Shown here: positions 21,757-33,645 of the stretch, piece by piece
How positions within the stretch are numbered: the stretch's first letter is position 1
How the letters are laid out: each line of letters begins with the position of its first letter
Source: Linyphia triangularis
Taxonomy: Eukaryota > Arthropoda > Arachnida > Araneae > Linyphiidae
Assembly: GCA_963978545.1 (NCBI GenBank)
Contig: OZ021721.1
Coordinates: 33,963,348 to 34,027,347, forward strand
Length of the DNA: 64,000 nt
Reading direction: 5' to 3'
Position numbers and translations under genes: made by a program
The notes under the pieces: model-generated
Database searches by the model: none
What the model was told of the DNA's origin: nothing
What the model saw: only the letters and a program-made list of their open reading frames with translations

Positions 21757-21874
21757 CGAGGGTGAGTCAAAAATTATACGTAATGCAGATATAACTTTTA
21801 TTGCAATAAAAATGGGAAACTGAACTTGACATCATTTTTCAATATACTCCCCTTGCTTTTCAACGCACTTGGGT
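21757..21874 (-). pseudogene. mariner transposon terminus with transposase C-terminal codons
   Basis: Starts CGAGGGTGAGTCAAAAATTA directly after TA, a typical mariner inverted-repeat end. On the minus strand the last codons of a mariner transposase read KCVEKQGEYIEK and then stop. The rest of the element is absent; sequence switches to R1 near 21875, so only one terminus survives. Short length prevents a subfamily call. Confidence 0.7.
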
Positions 21875-21960
21875 TGTACAGTACCCCCCCCCCCCAAAAA
21901 AAAACAGAACGATGGCTATATCTTCGGTTCTAATTATTGTAGAATCTTATGGTTTGCACC
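21875..21960 (+). repeat. R1 repeat copy 5 (start only)
   Basis: TTGTACAGTAC, a C-run and an A-run, then GAACGATGGCTATATCTTC. It restarts the R1 5' end immediately after the mariner fragment, so two R1 starts lie within 280 bp. Confidence 0.55.
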
Positions 21961-22407
21961 AAAATGTTTTGCATACGATATTCTATATATCAGATGCAAT
22001 TACTTTTTCTTGCGGGACCGTTTACAAAGTAAAAGTAACGCTATCTTCGAAAATTTCAATACGAACCCTTATTTTTTATCATTTCATTCGATTCAGAATA
22101 CATCATTTACTCTATATACCAAATTTCAATGCATTATGTTGAAAAACACGTCACTTATGAGCGAAAATGTTTCGACCATTTTTTTTAACGATCTTCAGGG
22201 AGAATTTCCATAAAACGAAAGGTATTTTTAAGGTTCTACTTCACAGAGGGAGAAATCAAACGGTCAGTGCGGCGTTTCACGACGTTATAAAATACAAATA
22301 TTAGTCTAAAATTGCATAGAAACTACTTGAATTTATAGTGACATGTTTAAGATTAATACAAAAATAGCAAGTAAACGCAAAAGTAACATAATTTATTTAC
22401 AACATTA

Positions 22408-22610
22408 CACTGTTAAAAATTTTGTTCCACCTTGCACCAAAAATTGGTTCCCATTTAGCTGCCACCAACATGTGGTGCTTAGTTTCACGATTTAATGGTG
22501 CAACCTCGGACCGTAAGCACCATTAAATCGCGAAAGTAAGCACCAAATGTTGGTGGCAGCTAAATGGGAACCAAATTTTGGTGCATGGTGGACAAATTTT
22601 TTTAACAGTG
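22408..22610. mobile_element. Near-perfect foldback MITE (203 bp)
   Basis: Left arm 22408-22501 and right arm 22517-22610 are inverted repeats with only a few mismatches or indels around a 15-nt loop. The ends are CACTGTTAAAAA and TTTTTAACAGTG, each flanked by TA (22406-22407 and 22611-22612), as expected for a Tc1/mariner-type MITE. Transcribed RNA would form a long hairpin. High arm identity suggests a recent insertion. Confidence 0.85.
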
Positions 22611-22612
22611 TA

Positions 22613-23159
22613 AAGATGTGCATTCTTCACACGAAATAAATAAAATATCGAAAACTGTAATTGCAGAAGTATAACGTATACTACTGATAATTAGAAAATT
22701 AATAAATATAAAATGTAGGCATTAGTAAACAGTATTAAGCAAAGTGTGATTATTTTACAGAAACATTTCACTGTAAACACAAATGTAACTTGATCGTTGA
22801 AATTATTTATAAAATGAAAAAATCACCTGATTCAGTAAAATTTTTAAAGGATAACTCATTGAAATTGCTTAAAAAATGTGGTTTTAAATAAATGTAATTT
22901 AAGGAAGTAAATTTTTTTTTAAAAAAAGGACATTGTTGAAAACCACAAAAAACATATGTTCCACGATTCCAAACACGTTAGACAGATTAAAAATATACAT
23001 ACCAAAAATAAAACTGCTTTGTTTGTATAAAATAATATATTTTTTTTGTAATCTCAAGAAATTCTGTTCCGATTCACCCCGCTGTTCCTATTCACCCCAT
23101 TTTACGATAATTGAATGTTGTGTGATTTTCCACACCTCTAGTTTACCTTAAATTAATCT
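22613..23159. other. AT-rich, possibly an extension of R1
   Basis: Contains the paired motifs GATTCACCCCGCTGTTCCTA and ATTCACCCCATTTTACGA near 23072-23107, followed by TTCCACACCTCTAGTTTACC. A similar reverse block (CTAGGGGTGTGGAACATCG) occurs near 40.23 kb. This may be the true far end of R1 or a separate element. Confidence 0.4.
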
Positions 23160-23825
23160 TTGATAGTTTTCAAAAGTCGTCTACTATACGATCCCTTAAA
23201 GTGAGCGTTTTTTACATTTTCGTTAAAAAATTGAGAAGTAAAAGTCAAAATGAAAAGAAAAAAATTGTGGTAGGGTTTCAGACCATGGTGAATCTAATGA
23301 AAGCAAAAAAAGATATATGTTTCTATTAAAAAATAAAATGTTTTATTAATTAATAATTTATTATTAAAAAGAAATTGATACAAAAGTTGCTTGCTATTTA
23401 TGTTTGGTCATTTACAAACTATCTTTTGAAAAAAAAAATTACTGAAATATATTAATTATTTAAGTATTTATAGCCAAAAAACCAATTTTTTTATTTAACA
23501 TTAATTTATCATTTTCTTTTTATCATTTAAATTACAAACCATTCATTAGAAAATTACGAATTTTTGTATTTCGACATTTTTTTGGATGCTGAATCCAAAT
23601 ATGGGATAATATTATGAGGTTGCTATTGAACTTTTTAAAGTTTGGCTCTGTTTTAATATGTAGATGATCCCTCATGACAAAAAAAACTACATGCAGTTAT
23701 TAAATCCTTCCACGATTTACAACGGTACCTTTTGTTTGTTATTTCAAGAATTAGAGCACAAGATATAGCCATCGTTCTGATTTTTTTTTTTTTTTTTTTT
23801 TTTTTTTGGTACTGGTACAAGCTTT
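23160..23825 (-). repeat. R1 repeat copy 6 (most complete)
   Basis: The reverse complement gives the fullest version. From 23825 backwards: GTACCA, an A-run, GAACGATGGCTATATCTTG, ACCGTTGTAAATCGTGGAAG, GAGGGATCATCTACATATTA, AATGATAAATTAATGTTAAA, and ending CACTTTAAGGGATCGTATAG near 23185. It is used as the reference for aligning the other copies. No ORF. Confidence 0.7.
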
Positions 23826-23984
23826 CTGGTGTCCTCCGAAAAGAAGGTTTTCAGATGAGCAGAGAGGTACGCATGCACCGCGTCCTTCATTTCTTGGTCC
23901 GAGGTGAATCGACGGTCTCTTAATGCCCCTTTGAGTGGACTAAACAATTAATGTTTTAAAATTTTGCAAGGGCAAAACTTTGAA

Positions 23985-24190
23985 TAAACAAAACAATACA
24001 TTTTTTATTAATTATTAAAACATTTTTTTAATTTATAAACAGAAACATATACTTTTTTTTTACTTTCATTATATTTATAATGGTGGAAAACCTTCTCAGA
24101 ACTTTTTGTCTTCCTATTTTTAAGTTTAGTTCTCAATATTTTAGCAACAATGTCAACAAGTTTACTTTAAGGGACCGTATATATTAGATT
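23985..24190 (+). repeat. R1 repeat copy 7 (3' part)
   Basis: Matches the distal third of R1: a TTAATTATTAAAACATTTTT block, AGAAACATATACTTTTTTTT, TTTCATTATATTTATAATGG, and TTTACTTTAAGGGACCGTAT at the end. It faces copy 6 head-on across about 160 bp of unrelated sequence. Confidence 0.55.
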
Positions 24191-24346
24191 ACATTTGTAA
24201 GTAAAAATCATTTTAAGTAAAGCAATATTTCAATGTAAAAATATGTAAGAATTTATTTTATTTTTACAATGCGTTGAGAACATAGGTAATATATTTACAA
24301 TATATATTTTTCAGTAGTAGAGTAAAATCGTCAAAAACTTATAGAG

Positions 24347-24605
24347 CGTTCCCAATTATTAAAGTTCAACTTTCACAAAGCTACAAAAAATCTGGTCAGA
24401 ATAAACTGCAATTTAACCTAAACTAAATTATACTCAAAGAAGTGAAAACTTTATGGCATGAGAACAAAAAACTGTTTCAAACAATTTTTTCTCTCATAAC
24501 ATATCCCTTTTTCCCGTATATTCAAGTACAATTTTCGGACATTCTGGCGAGAGTTTCTTTTTTTACAACTTTTGAAAATTGAACTTCAATTATAATAACT
24601 CCAAG
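24347..24605 (-). mobile_element. MITE, copy 2 (same family as 2034-2297)
   Basis: The left end AAAGTTCAACTTTCACAAAG and the inverted right end (AAAATTGAACTTCAATTATA) bracket an AT-rich core that aligns in reverse with the copy near 2.0-2.3 kb, including a CTGG(T/C)(C/G)AGA block near each end. Confidence 0.6.
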
Positions 24606-24611
24606 GTGAAT

Positions 24612-25035
24612 GGGGATAAATTCAACTTTCAAAAAGTCTGATTTCAAAAGCAGGATATTTTTTCTCAAGCCAAATCAAGGCTTTTAATTTAAAAAACTTT
24701 ACAAACTTTATTAAAAAATACCCGTCTTTACAAGTAGTTGCACAAACTACAAAATGATGTGTTTTGAACATAGCCACCATTTCTAGCAACAACATGGTAC
24801 AATTGAAACATCGTTTTGTAGTTATTGCCACTGTTTTTTTTTTTGTTTTTTTTTTTTAATTTTTACTCAACAGCGCCATTTGTTGGGGAATTTTGTAACT
24901 CTTTTTGAAAATTGAGAGATGAAATTCTGTACTTGCCCAAGTTGAATGCAGCAAATTGTACATTTCTATCGTCTTCCTTCTTTTAATTAAATTTTCAAAT
25001 ATGTCATATTTTTTTTGGGGGGGACACCCTACATA
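24612..25035 (-). pseudogene. Tc1-like transposon 3' remnant
   Basis: On the minus strand, near 24770-24810, a worn reading ARNGGYVQNTSF resembles the extreme C-terminus of Tc1-type transposases (RNGGH.E...). A distal block (24865-25035: CAGCGCCATTTGTTGG, GAATGCAGCAAATTGTACAT, ending GGGACACCC) is also found at 39.87-40.04 kb, so the two are ends of one element family. No intact coding remains. Confidence 0.45.
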
Positions 25036-26046
25036 TAGTTTTCTAATTTAGCAATGTGAATTTTTTAAAACAAATTTATAAAGTTTCAAACAGTTTTTTG
25101 AGTCGAAAAAGCAAATTTCAAATATTAATTGCACCCACATTCCATTCCATAAAAATAAAAAAAAAAATTTAAAAAAAATGTATTTAAAAGATAATTTTTT
25201 GAACATAATTTTTTGCAACTAATTTAAGTATTTAAGTATTCCATAATATATTTTTTGTATCCCAATCGTTAAGTTTTTACGCCTGACCTTTATTTTTTGA
25301 AATTTAATTACTTTTATGCATATTTTTTTTTCTTATCGACTTCCGTCAGATATCACCAACTACTGAAAAGGGTTTAAAAGAAATAACGCTTGTGAGAGGC
25401 AGGTTGTTGTTGTTTTTTGTCATTGTTGCATAAAAGAGTTTATATAAGCTTGCAATTTGATTCTATTTCTGCTTTTAAATTTACCAAAGTTATTTATATT
25501 ATATTTGGGAATTTAAGTGGTGCCCTAAATATAATTATCTTAAACAAAAACTCTATTGAAATTATAAAAGAAAAATAATGTCAAAGACACAATTAGAATA
25601 TATTGCACTCGGATAAACTCAATTGCTTTTGATTTTCAAAAGCACTTTGGTCCCTTTATCATTTGCAATGCTATAAACTATAGATTTAAACTACTTTTGA
25701 AATAGTTAAAAACTTTACTTAACATTTAATTGAAATTTATTTTGATTATCACTTTCTGTAATATGTTAATGAATTAATAAGGTGCTCAGTTTCTAATCGA
25801 CTTCTTTCAATACACAATTTGAATAGAAATACTTTAAAAAATTCAAAAGTTATGATACGCACATTATATGATACAGTTGGTATTATAGCTGTATGTCACT
25901 TTCTCTCAATACAACGTACGTAATTATAATAATTTTAACATTAATTTAGTTTCGGAAACGAATTGTTAAATAAAAATTTGTGTAAATTTGATCGAATTTC
26001 TTTTATTCAAATCAACTCTGAAATTTACATCTCATCCATGTTACTC
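25036..26046. other. No recognisable gene
   Basis: AT-rich sequence without long ORFs, repeats or RNA-gene signals that I can support. Confidence 0.5.
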
Positions 26047-26059
26047 ATGAATAAAAATC

Positions 26060-26239
26060 GCCGTCTAAACGGTATAGTGGTTAGCTTGCTGGCTTCTAGA
26101 CAGCGAGGTTGAGGGTTCGAGTCCCGTGTAAGGCATGGGTGTTTGTAAATGTATGTTGGCTTGTCAAATGACGAATGTTTCGGCGCATTATAGCCCTCGT
26201 GTTGCTGACGGCGCCAGATAATCTGAAAACAACCAACCA
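26060..26239 (+). mobile_element. tRNA-derived SINE (SINE-B)
   Basis: The head ACGGTATAGTGGTTAGC (A box) and B box GAGGGTTCGAGTCCCG are followed by TAAGGCATGGGTGTTTGTAA and a conserved tail with TTTCGGCGCATTATAGCCCT, ending in ACAACCAACCA. Other copies lie at 26452-26528 (tail only), 31.98, 47.7 and 52.5 kb. ATGAATAAAAATC precedes it (26047-26059) and recurs, with one mismatch, only after the second tail at 26529-26541. Confidence 0.85.
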
Positions 26240-26451
26240 TCCCATATATGAGATGTAATAATCATCATTGAATTTAAATTAATAGTATTAAAAGGATACA
26301 AAAAAAAGTCTTTCCTTCTTATTCACTCTCATTGCTCTAAAATACTAGTTTCTGGATTTGTTCAGTAACTTAATGAAAGAATAAAAAAGAAATGCAGATT
26401 ATTAACTGTAAACCAAAGTGTCATGAAGTAGCAATCTACGCTTTACCTCTC

Positions 26452-26528
26452 ATGTTAAATCACGAATGTTTCGCCGCATTATAGCCCTCGTGTTGCTGAC
26501 GGCGAAAATAGTCTGAAAACAACCAACC
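26452..26528 (+). mobile_element. SINE-B tail fragment
   Basis: Repeats only the 3' half of SINE-B (CACGAATGTTTCGCCGCATT through ACAACCAACC). It is followed by ACGAATAAAAATC, the apparent target-duplication partner of the sequence before the full SINE at 26060, which suggests that 26060-26528 forms one composite insertion. Confidence 0.7.
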
Positions 26529-26848
26529 ACGAATAAAAATCTACTCCATGAATAAAGCACCACTATATGAATAGAGTTTTACGTAGGAAGTGCAAGTATT
26601 TGTAGACTTTTATACATATAAAAGTTTTGACAGATTAGGAATTTTTCTCAAAAGACAACATAATACATCAAAGAGACTTTGTAATTTTTTTCACATTTTG
26701 TTATCTTCGATATACTTTGAAACTTTTAATTTTATAATAGAAATGCTGAATCAAATCACTATTGTGCATCTTTTCTTATGTGCACCCTAACTTATATTTT
26801 GAAGAATGACACATTCCTAATTTTTTAAAAGAGAATCATGCCTTTTCC

Positions 26849-27003
<155 letters not shown>

Positions 27004-27041
27004 ACAGAATATTTTAGCTTATATATGAATATAAGATTTTA

Positions 27042-27337
27042 GTTTAGTTTACTCGGCATCGTTTGTCTGTCTATTTCTGCCATTTTAAAGTGCTAATCAC
27101 AGCCAAATACGCCTCATACTTTTAAACTTCGATAAGATTATGAAGTCGAAATCTTATCGCTCATACCTCTCTCTGCAATTCCTCCATACCAACGACAGGA
27201 CATTAATCTCACAACATATTGAATGAGCACCATCCCCATTATTGTGTACACCAGTGTTCGGCGTAGCTAGGACCGAACCCACGATCTGTAGCTCATGAGC
27301 TCCATGCTTTTAACCACCAGCTCACTGGATCCCCATT
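27042..27337 (-). mobile_element. tRNA-derived SINE (SINE-C)
   Basis: In reverse complement: CCAGTGAGCTGGTGGTTAAA (A-box region), GATCGTGGGTTCGGTCC (B box), and a roughly 200-bp body ending in GCAGAAATAGACAGACAAAC. A perfect 10-bp duplication TAAGATTTTA flanks it (27032-27041 and 27338-27347). Head and body differ from SINE-A and SINE-B. Confidence 0.8.
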
Positions 27338-27347
27338 TAAGATTTTA

Positions 27348-30300
27348 TATTTGTATGCATGAAGTTTGATTTCAAACAGTTGAATAGCTTTAACATGTCT
27401 TTTTAAAAAACTCAACTAAAAAAAAATTTCATGTTTATATTTATCTTCGATTTCTTAAATATGGGATGTAATTAATTTAAACTAAAATTTCAATGTATTT
27501 TTTTATGCCTTTTCGTTTTAGCTTAGTGGTAACAAAAGTCCTAAAGTTTTCGCATTTTTATATTTGTAAGGATTGGGAAAAAGTACTTTTAGAATACTTA
27601 GACCTTCTTTGAATTTTTCGAAACCGCTTAAAATGTTACATTTGTAGTGGATTTTGATAATGTAAAAGTTAAAGAACATAATGATTAGTGCAATAGAAGC
27701 CATTTAAAATTCAGATTTAGTGCACTTTATTATGCCAAATTTTTTGCAAGCTAAGATTTAAAAAAAAAATTACTAAATTTTGTATTCTGATTTTCATACT
27801 CATTTCTAAATAAATATTTATTAATTAAAAGAAAGTATTGTAATTCTACTAAGCAAATTTGCAGATAACTTCTAATAATAATTTTCATAATTCACTTTCC
27901 ATAGTTATCTCTGCTTTCGCCTCCAGATTTGACGTTTTTTTCCCCCATCACGTGATGGATGTTTCACTATTTATCACAGTCGTTCTTCTGAAAAGGTGAC
28001 ACTAACTATGTGATCTTTCCCGTAAACCATCACCTACCCACCCAAGTGGACAGGGACTATTTCGTCATTGCTGTCACTAAAGCATTTCAAGCAAAATGAA
28101 TTTCCAAAAACAATGTACACAAAAATTTGTGATTTTTCAGTTAAAATTAAGTAAACGTTCCTTATTAAGCCAAACCCTCGTATTTATAGCCTATGTCCTA
28201 TTTAGAAGGTGTAATTAACAAATCCTGGAAATATTAAAAACTGTTCAGTCTTTTTAGCATGGCTTGGTAACAAATCAACGGACAAATCAACGAATTTTAC
28301 TTATTAGTAATTATTGCATTGTTCATGGAGAAATAGCTACACGAGGGCTATACTGTGCCAAAACATTCTTATTAGAAGAAGAATCCAAACAAACCAATGG
28401 AGATTTTTCCCTTTCTGCAGGTGCAATTTAGTTCTACAGTGATTATTTTGTATAGAATTCTAATCAACCTTCAATAGGCTTATGAAGACACTCTGTAAGA
28501 AGCGCTGAAGTATTCCATTATACGGTACATTTTTTTTTCATTTTCAAGAAGTCCTTATGAGAGGTAATAGTAATTGTGAGCAAATACTAAAGTAAGTTCA
28601 TCAAAAGAGATAAGAGGAAGAATTTTGATAATATTCAGTATAATAATTGCCCGGAAAATATGCAAAATTGTCTCTACTAGTAAATAGTAAATATAAATTG
28701 ATGAAGTTAATACTGAAAATTTATTCAGTAACGACTATAGGAAGAGTTTTCTAAATTGATGTTCCTTTAAATACTCTTTCAAATTCAAGTTCTCCGTTAC
28801 AGAATTGTTAATTGATTTATTCAATGAAACGTTCTTGATGAATAATTACATTATCGGGGTGACGCTTATTTATTTAGGACCATGGTTTATTTAGAAGTCC
28901 TGGAATTAAATAATTGAAATACGAAATAACTCCGTAATAGGCTAAGTCTTAGTCTTATAGGATTGACTTTTTGTACTCTATAGAATTAAATATCTTAAGT
29001 CATCTTGTGTTCGTCCCCTGAAATGGAAAGTTGAAGATGGACTCTATGTGACATTCGTGTTATTCTCGACCTTTTCTCATAACTTGGAAAGAAATAAACA
29101 TATTGCAAATGTCACAATTAGATCATCCTAACGCAATTGTTTAATTTGTGACACTTATTACTTAATTGACCCATGAAAATTTACTAATTGCTTTTAGAAC
29201 TGTAATTTGTGAAAATTCATTAGCTGGAGAATTTGCCTGATAACTAAATGTAAGAACTTATTATTAACTAAAAGTAATAACTGAGAAGGCATTAAAAAGC
29301 ACAAAATTCACATATATTATTTTTTCCAAATCTTCTTTTAAAAATATGAACATTTAAATAATTCAGAGTAATGATTTTAGACATTTAAAATACATTTGCT
29401 CCACTTGACAGGAAAAGTGAGTAAAAAAATATCAATAGCATTTGACCAAAATAAAGAATAATGTGTTAACTGTTAATAGAAAATGCTTACTTTCTATAGA
29501 GAATATTCTTTAGAAAAAATTCATTTCTTTTATTTCAAAGGCTATAACCCTTTTAAAACTGACATTCATGGACCTATAAATATCAGAAAAGTGGAAAGTA
29601 TGGAAACTTCTTCAAATTATCAATAATGGTAAACAAATAAAATTAAATTATAAGTAATTTGTATCCAATAACTAGATTAATTTTGACTAAAAATATCTAT
29701 TTCAAAGTGCAATAAAAATTTCCATAAAAAATTGTGGTATTAAAATCGGTATTATTAAGTATTCATTAAGTAACATATGATCATTTGAAGATGGTAAAAA
29801 GATATACAACAAGGATGCGTAAAATATTAACTACTAGCAATCGAGGAGACACACGGGGTTAAACTCTAGAAGAGACGCAGGCTCTAGAAAACTGTAACAA
29901 AATGTGTGTATGAGATATTAATCATCTGGATCTAGTTAATCAAATACTGAATAGCACACTAAATTTTGTTTCTTTCTAGGAGTGTTTGCATTTCTTTATA
30001 ATGACTTATTTGACTACAATTACCGCAGAGCATGGCTCTTGTGTTATCTTAGCGTTAAAAAAACCTCTAATTTCCTAAAATTTTGGTGATTACTTTGTTT
30101 ATTCACTAATTTTTAAGCTTTAGGATGTGATTTTACCAAATTTCTTCATCAGTTTGCCTTCTGTTATAATTTTGACTGCCATTAAAGCTATTCTCGATTT
30201 CGTTCAATGTGTTCGTTACTCTCCATCCTGTCATAATATGTATTGTATAAAAGTGTTTTATGTCCGTCTTTAAATGTTAAAATAGTTTTTTTTTTTTTAA

Positions 30301-30734
30301 ACTTGCTCGCATATTTCTGAATATTATCAACTCCTGATATTTTTCTTACAGGAGGTTTTTTTTTTTTTATTTTTTTTTTTATTTTTTTATTTTCTTGCAA
30401 TTATATGCTTTATCAGTTTCTAAAGAAAAATTTTCTAATTTAGAAATAAGTTCTGTGAATGAAAGTTGACATAAGCATCTTCATCCATATTATCCAGAAA
30501 GTTTTAAACACAAGCTACTTCGTATCATTTGCAAGTCTCCCAAAGGCTTCTTTAACATTTTAAATCTGAATGTACACTGAAATTATTAATTTTGGTAATA
30601 TTGGCAGTAAAGAAACTAAACATCTAACTGTTTTATGAGTTCTGAACCTCTGAACCCTTTAGTGCGCAGTCCTGAACCCTAAGTGACATCTTTTACTGTG
30701 AGTTTTTAGTATTTTTTTGGTTTCGCCATTCGAT
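27348..30734. other. Long AT-rich stretch with one SINE-tail relic
   Basis: At 28339-28370, in reverse, GAATGTTTTGGCACAGTATA followed by GCCCTCGTG matches the conserved tail of SINE-B, so a decayed SINE lies around 28.3-28.4 kb. A somewhat more complex patch at 27.9-28.1 kb is unassigned. Otherwise I see only AT-rich sequence with scattered A/T runs. Confidence 0.5.
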
Positions 30735-30848
30735 ATGAGTATCAAATTACTCTCTGGATTGACATGGCTAATTTTCGCGTTGGGTACGGTGATCGGACGT
30801 TTAACTTCAGTATCTTCTAATGTGACGGTGCAAGAGAATTGGCAATAA
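30735..30848 (+). CDS. Candidate secreted-protein first exon (37 aa, speculative)
   Basis: ATG 30735 opens 37 codons beginning MSIKLLSGLTWLIFALGTVI, a good signal-peptide-like profile (short charged start, hydrophobic core, small residues), then GRLTSVSSNVTVQENWQ and TAA at 30846-30848. Codon composition is less AT-biased than the surroundings. No convincing splice donor is visible; internal GTATCT and GTGACG are weak. It could be the first coding exon of the candidate gene at 37.5-38.4 kb on the same strand, or chance. Confidence 0.2.
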   Translation: MSIKLLSGLTWLIFALGTVIGRLTSVSSNVTVQENWQ

Positions 30849-31979
30849 GAGTTATTCATAGTAAAATATTTTTAAAGTTTGCTCTTTGTTTTAAAAAATA
30901 TAAGAGTAGTATTGTCTCAGAAATTTGTTATTGCTTAGATAGTTACATTTTTTCCTCGAAAAATGTTGAAGCATTTAAAAGTCGATTAAATGATCGGAAG
31001 TGGTGATTTGTCTTACCTCTCATACTGATACTTAACAACATATTCAATTATTAATGTAACTCTCAATCCGATTCCATAAATAAAAGAAATTCTATACAAA
31101 TGGTAAACAATTTCATACTTATCAAAATAAGTGGTTTTACTATAACTAAGCTATCGTATAAAATATCGGACAACCCCCTACAGCTAACTTTTTATGGGGC
31201 CCGAAAACATGCTGTGCTTTTGACCCAAAATGATGTAAGTCAGCCCTTGGATACATGAGCAATTGTGAATGAAATCCTTTTCGATTGTTTAGTTGGTTTG
31301 CTGAAGTTTTTCGGTGTTTCTTAAATTTAAGATGCATGTGCAATGCATTTTTCCCTTGAAAGATCTCCTGGAAGACGTCCTCTCCTTGATAGGCGAATTA
31401 ATACAAGAACTAACGATGTTCCGGTGCAGTATAATCATCTCATAGTTCATGCCAAAATATATATATATACTCTACATATTTCTATTCGAATATAATGCTA
31501 TTTGGAGAAAACCAAGTAATTTAATTTAAAACTGTTGAACTGGTCAGCATAACAATACCTTTAACTTTGTTTGTAAATTTGTAAATATTGCCCATTTAAA
31601 GCTTTTGATATTTGATATTTTTCATTAGCTCAGTTAAGCCAAAATAATTTTGTTTGAATTGATTAAAAAAATATCATTAATTAAAATATTACTAACACTA
31701 CCGTCTTTAAAATAATTTATTTCAAATATTTTAAAATCTTATAAAATTCTTTATTGAAATATTTATTGCTAAAGGTAAAATTGCTGTTTAAGCACATTTT
31801 TTATGATTCATGTAATATTTAATGGAGTTTTTTTCCTTATGTTTGCGATATAATTTTTAATCGAGTAATTAAATTTATTTCGTTTATATATCTCCTAATT
31901 CTTTTTTTTTTTCTTCTTTTTTTTTTTCTATACAAAATTGTATTTGAATACACAGGTTTTTATAGTTTCACATATTTTA

Positions 31980-32126
31980 TGGTTGGTTGTTTTCAGGCTA
32001 TAAAGCGTCGAAACATTCGTCATTAGACAAGCCAACATACATTTACAAACACCCATACCTAACACGGGACTTGAACCCGCAACCTCGCGGTCTAGAAGCT
32101 AGCACGCTAACCACTATACCGGCCAT
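31980..32126 (-). mobile_element. SINE-B, reverse orientation
   Basis: The reverse complement starts GGCCGGTATAGTGGTTAGCG, with the B box GCGGGTTCAAGTCCCG, then the standard tail to ACAACCAACC. The tail is shortened: the segment between 'TTATAGCC' and 'TGAAAACAACC' present in other copies is missing. Confidence 0.8.
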
Positions 32127-32884
32127 TTTTTTTTAGTTTGCTATTATGATGTCAAACAAAGTTGAATACCATTGTTTAACTACAGAAATTATCAAGGACC
32201 ATATGAATAGGGATTTTTACATTCTTACAGTATTAGCTAAAGTTGAAAAAGAATCTAATTCTGCCACTTTTATTAGTGCATAAAAATATTTATGATGTTA
32301 AAAATACTGACAATTTATCTTTTATTAAAAAAGTTTCATTTTCAGGGTTGTTGAACTTTTACACTTCACTGAATTGACATGAGCTCATTTTAATATGTTC
32401 TTGAGTATACTTTATCTAAAAAAAAAAAAAAAATATTTATAACATGCTTTTCATTACATAATTAGGGGTGATTCATTATGTGAGAAGGGCGGCGGGGGGC
32501 AAATAGGAGCTTTTCAACCATTTTTTTAAGTAACAGTGAATCCTGGTCAGTTGTTCCGGTATTATTGTACTTGTGACTATTCCTAATCACCGACCACCAC
32601 TGATGACCATTTGAGGAAGAGTAACTCTCTTGGTTGGCTTCCCGAAAACAGTTTACAATATACTCCTTATCAGTGATTTTTGTATATAAATAGGTGGTAT
32701 TTGGCGAAGTGCAGCGTACTTAGATAAAAATTTTACAGTTAAAGAAGTTGAGTACTTTTTTCGACACTCTGCTTGAAAATAACACTACTTTCCAAAGGAA
32801 TCACTCGAAGAGTGATGGAACTTAAAAGAATCTAAAAATCCTTTACACTAAAACTTTTTCACCTTCACTTAAAGTTGATTGGTT
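32127..32884. other. No recognisable gene
   Basis: Includes a G-run patch (32488-32500) and an A-run (32420-32433). No supported features. Confidence 0.5.
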
Positions 32885-33112
32885 TTATTGGATATATTCT
32901 GATGCATAGGCCACGCTAGGGCTGTACAGCATCGGAACGTCATTTGATCACGATCTTGAGTACCCTCAACTTAGATCTTCCAGAAATAGTTCATCCTCCA
33001 TTGCTGTACTGAAATAGATTCTACTGAGAAATCTCCAAGTGTTAGAGTTCGACTCTAATGGGGTACTTATGTGATCTGCTTCACTGTGGGGCACCTGAAA
33101 GGTATCGTTAAA
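32885..33112 (-). mobile_element. SINE-like element (SINE-D) sharing the SINE-B tail
   Basis: In reverse complement a tRNA-like segment includes TAGAGTCGAACTCTAA (B-box-like, degenerate) and, about 150 bp on, CAAATGACGTTCCGATGCTG followed by TACAGCCCTAGCGTGG. That second block resembles the SINE-B tail (CAAATGACGAATGTTTCGGC...ATAGCCCTCGTG). The head differs from SINE-B. No target duplication was identified. Confidence 0.4.
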
Positions 33113-33645
33113 CTTTGTTTATATTTTATCATTTTCATGAGGAATATTTTTCCAACTTCTAGGAAGTTACAAGATCATTATTTTTTTCACTTTTGAGATG
33201 CTGCATTTTTACAGCGATTGGTCTAGAGAATTTGAGCAAAACAAGAATGAAATGCTTTATACATTTGGTACATTTTTCAAAAGTATTTGAATTTCTTGAT
33301 AATTTTTTTTAAAAAAAGGTTTTGCTTTAATTGGTTTAAATGAAAGCATAGTAAAAAAAAATCATTTTTTTTTTTTTTTAATTTAATCTTCCTGAAAAGT
33401 GAAAAGAAATAATAACATGCTGAAAGTTCTAAAAAAAAAATTAACTTAAAAGTTGTTAAATTTTTCCAATTCAAGATAAATTTTAAGTTAATTTTGTAAC
33501 AGTACACAAATCATTTTCGAAACTTTACCCATTCCTATGGCAGTTGTAAGAAGCGAAAACACGTTCAAAATGTTTTTATTAAAAAGCATTTGGATATCTG
33601 TAAAATAAATGCAGAAAATCTTATAATTTTAATTATTTAAATATT

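Noticed and set aside
26060..26135. Genuine tRNA gene
   Set aside because: A and B boxes are present but there is no acceptor stem or consistent cloverleaf, and the unit recurs with a shared tail; it is a SINE head.
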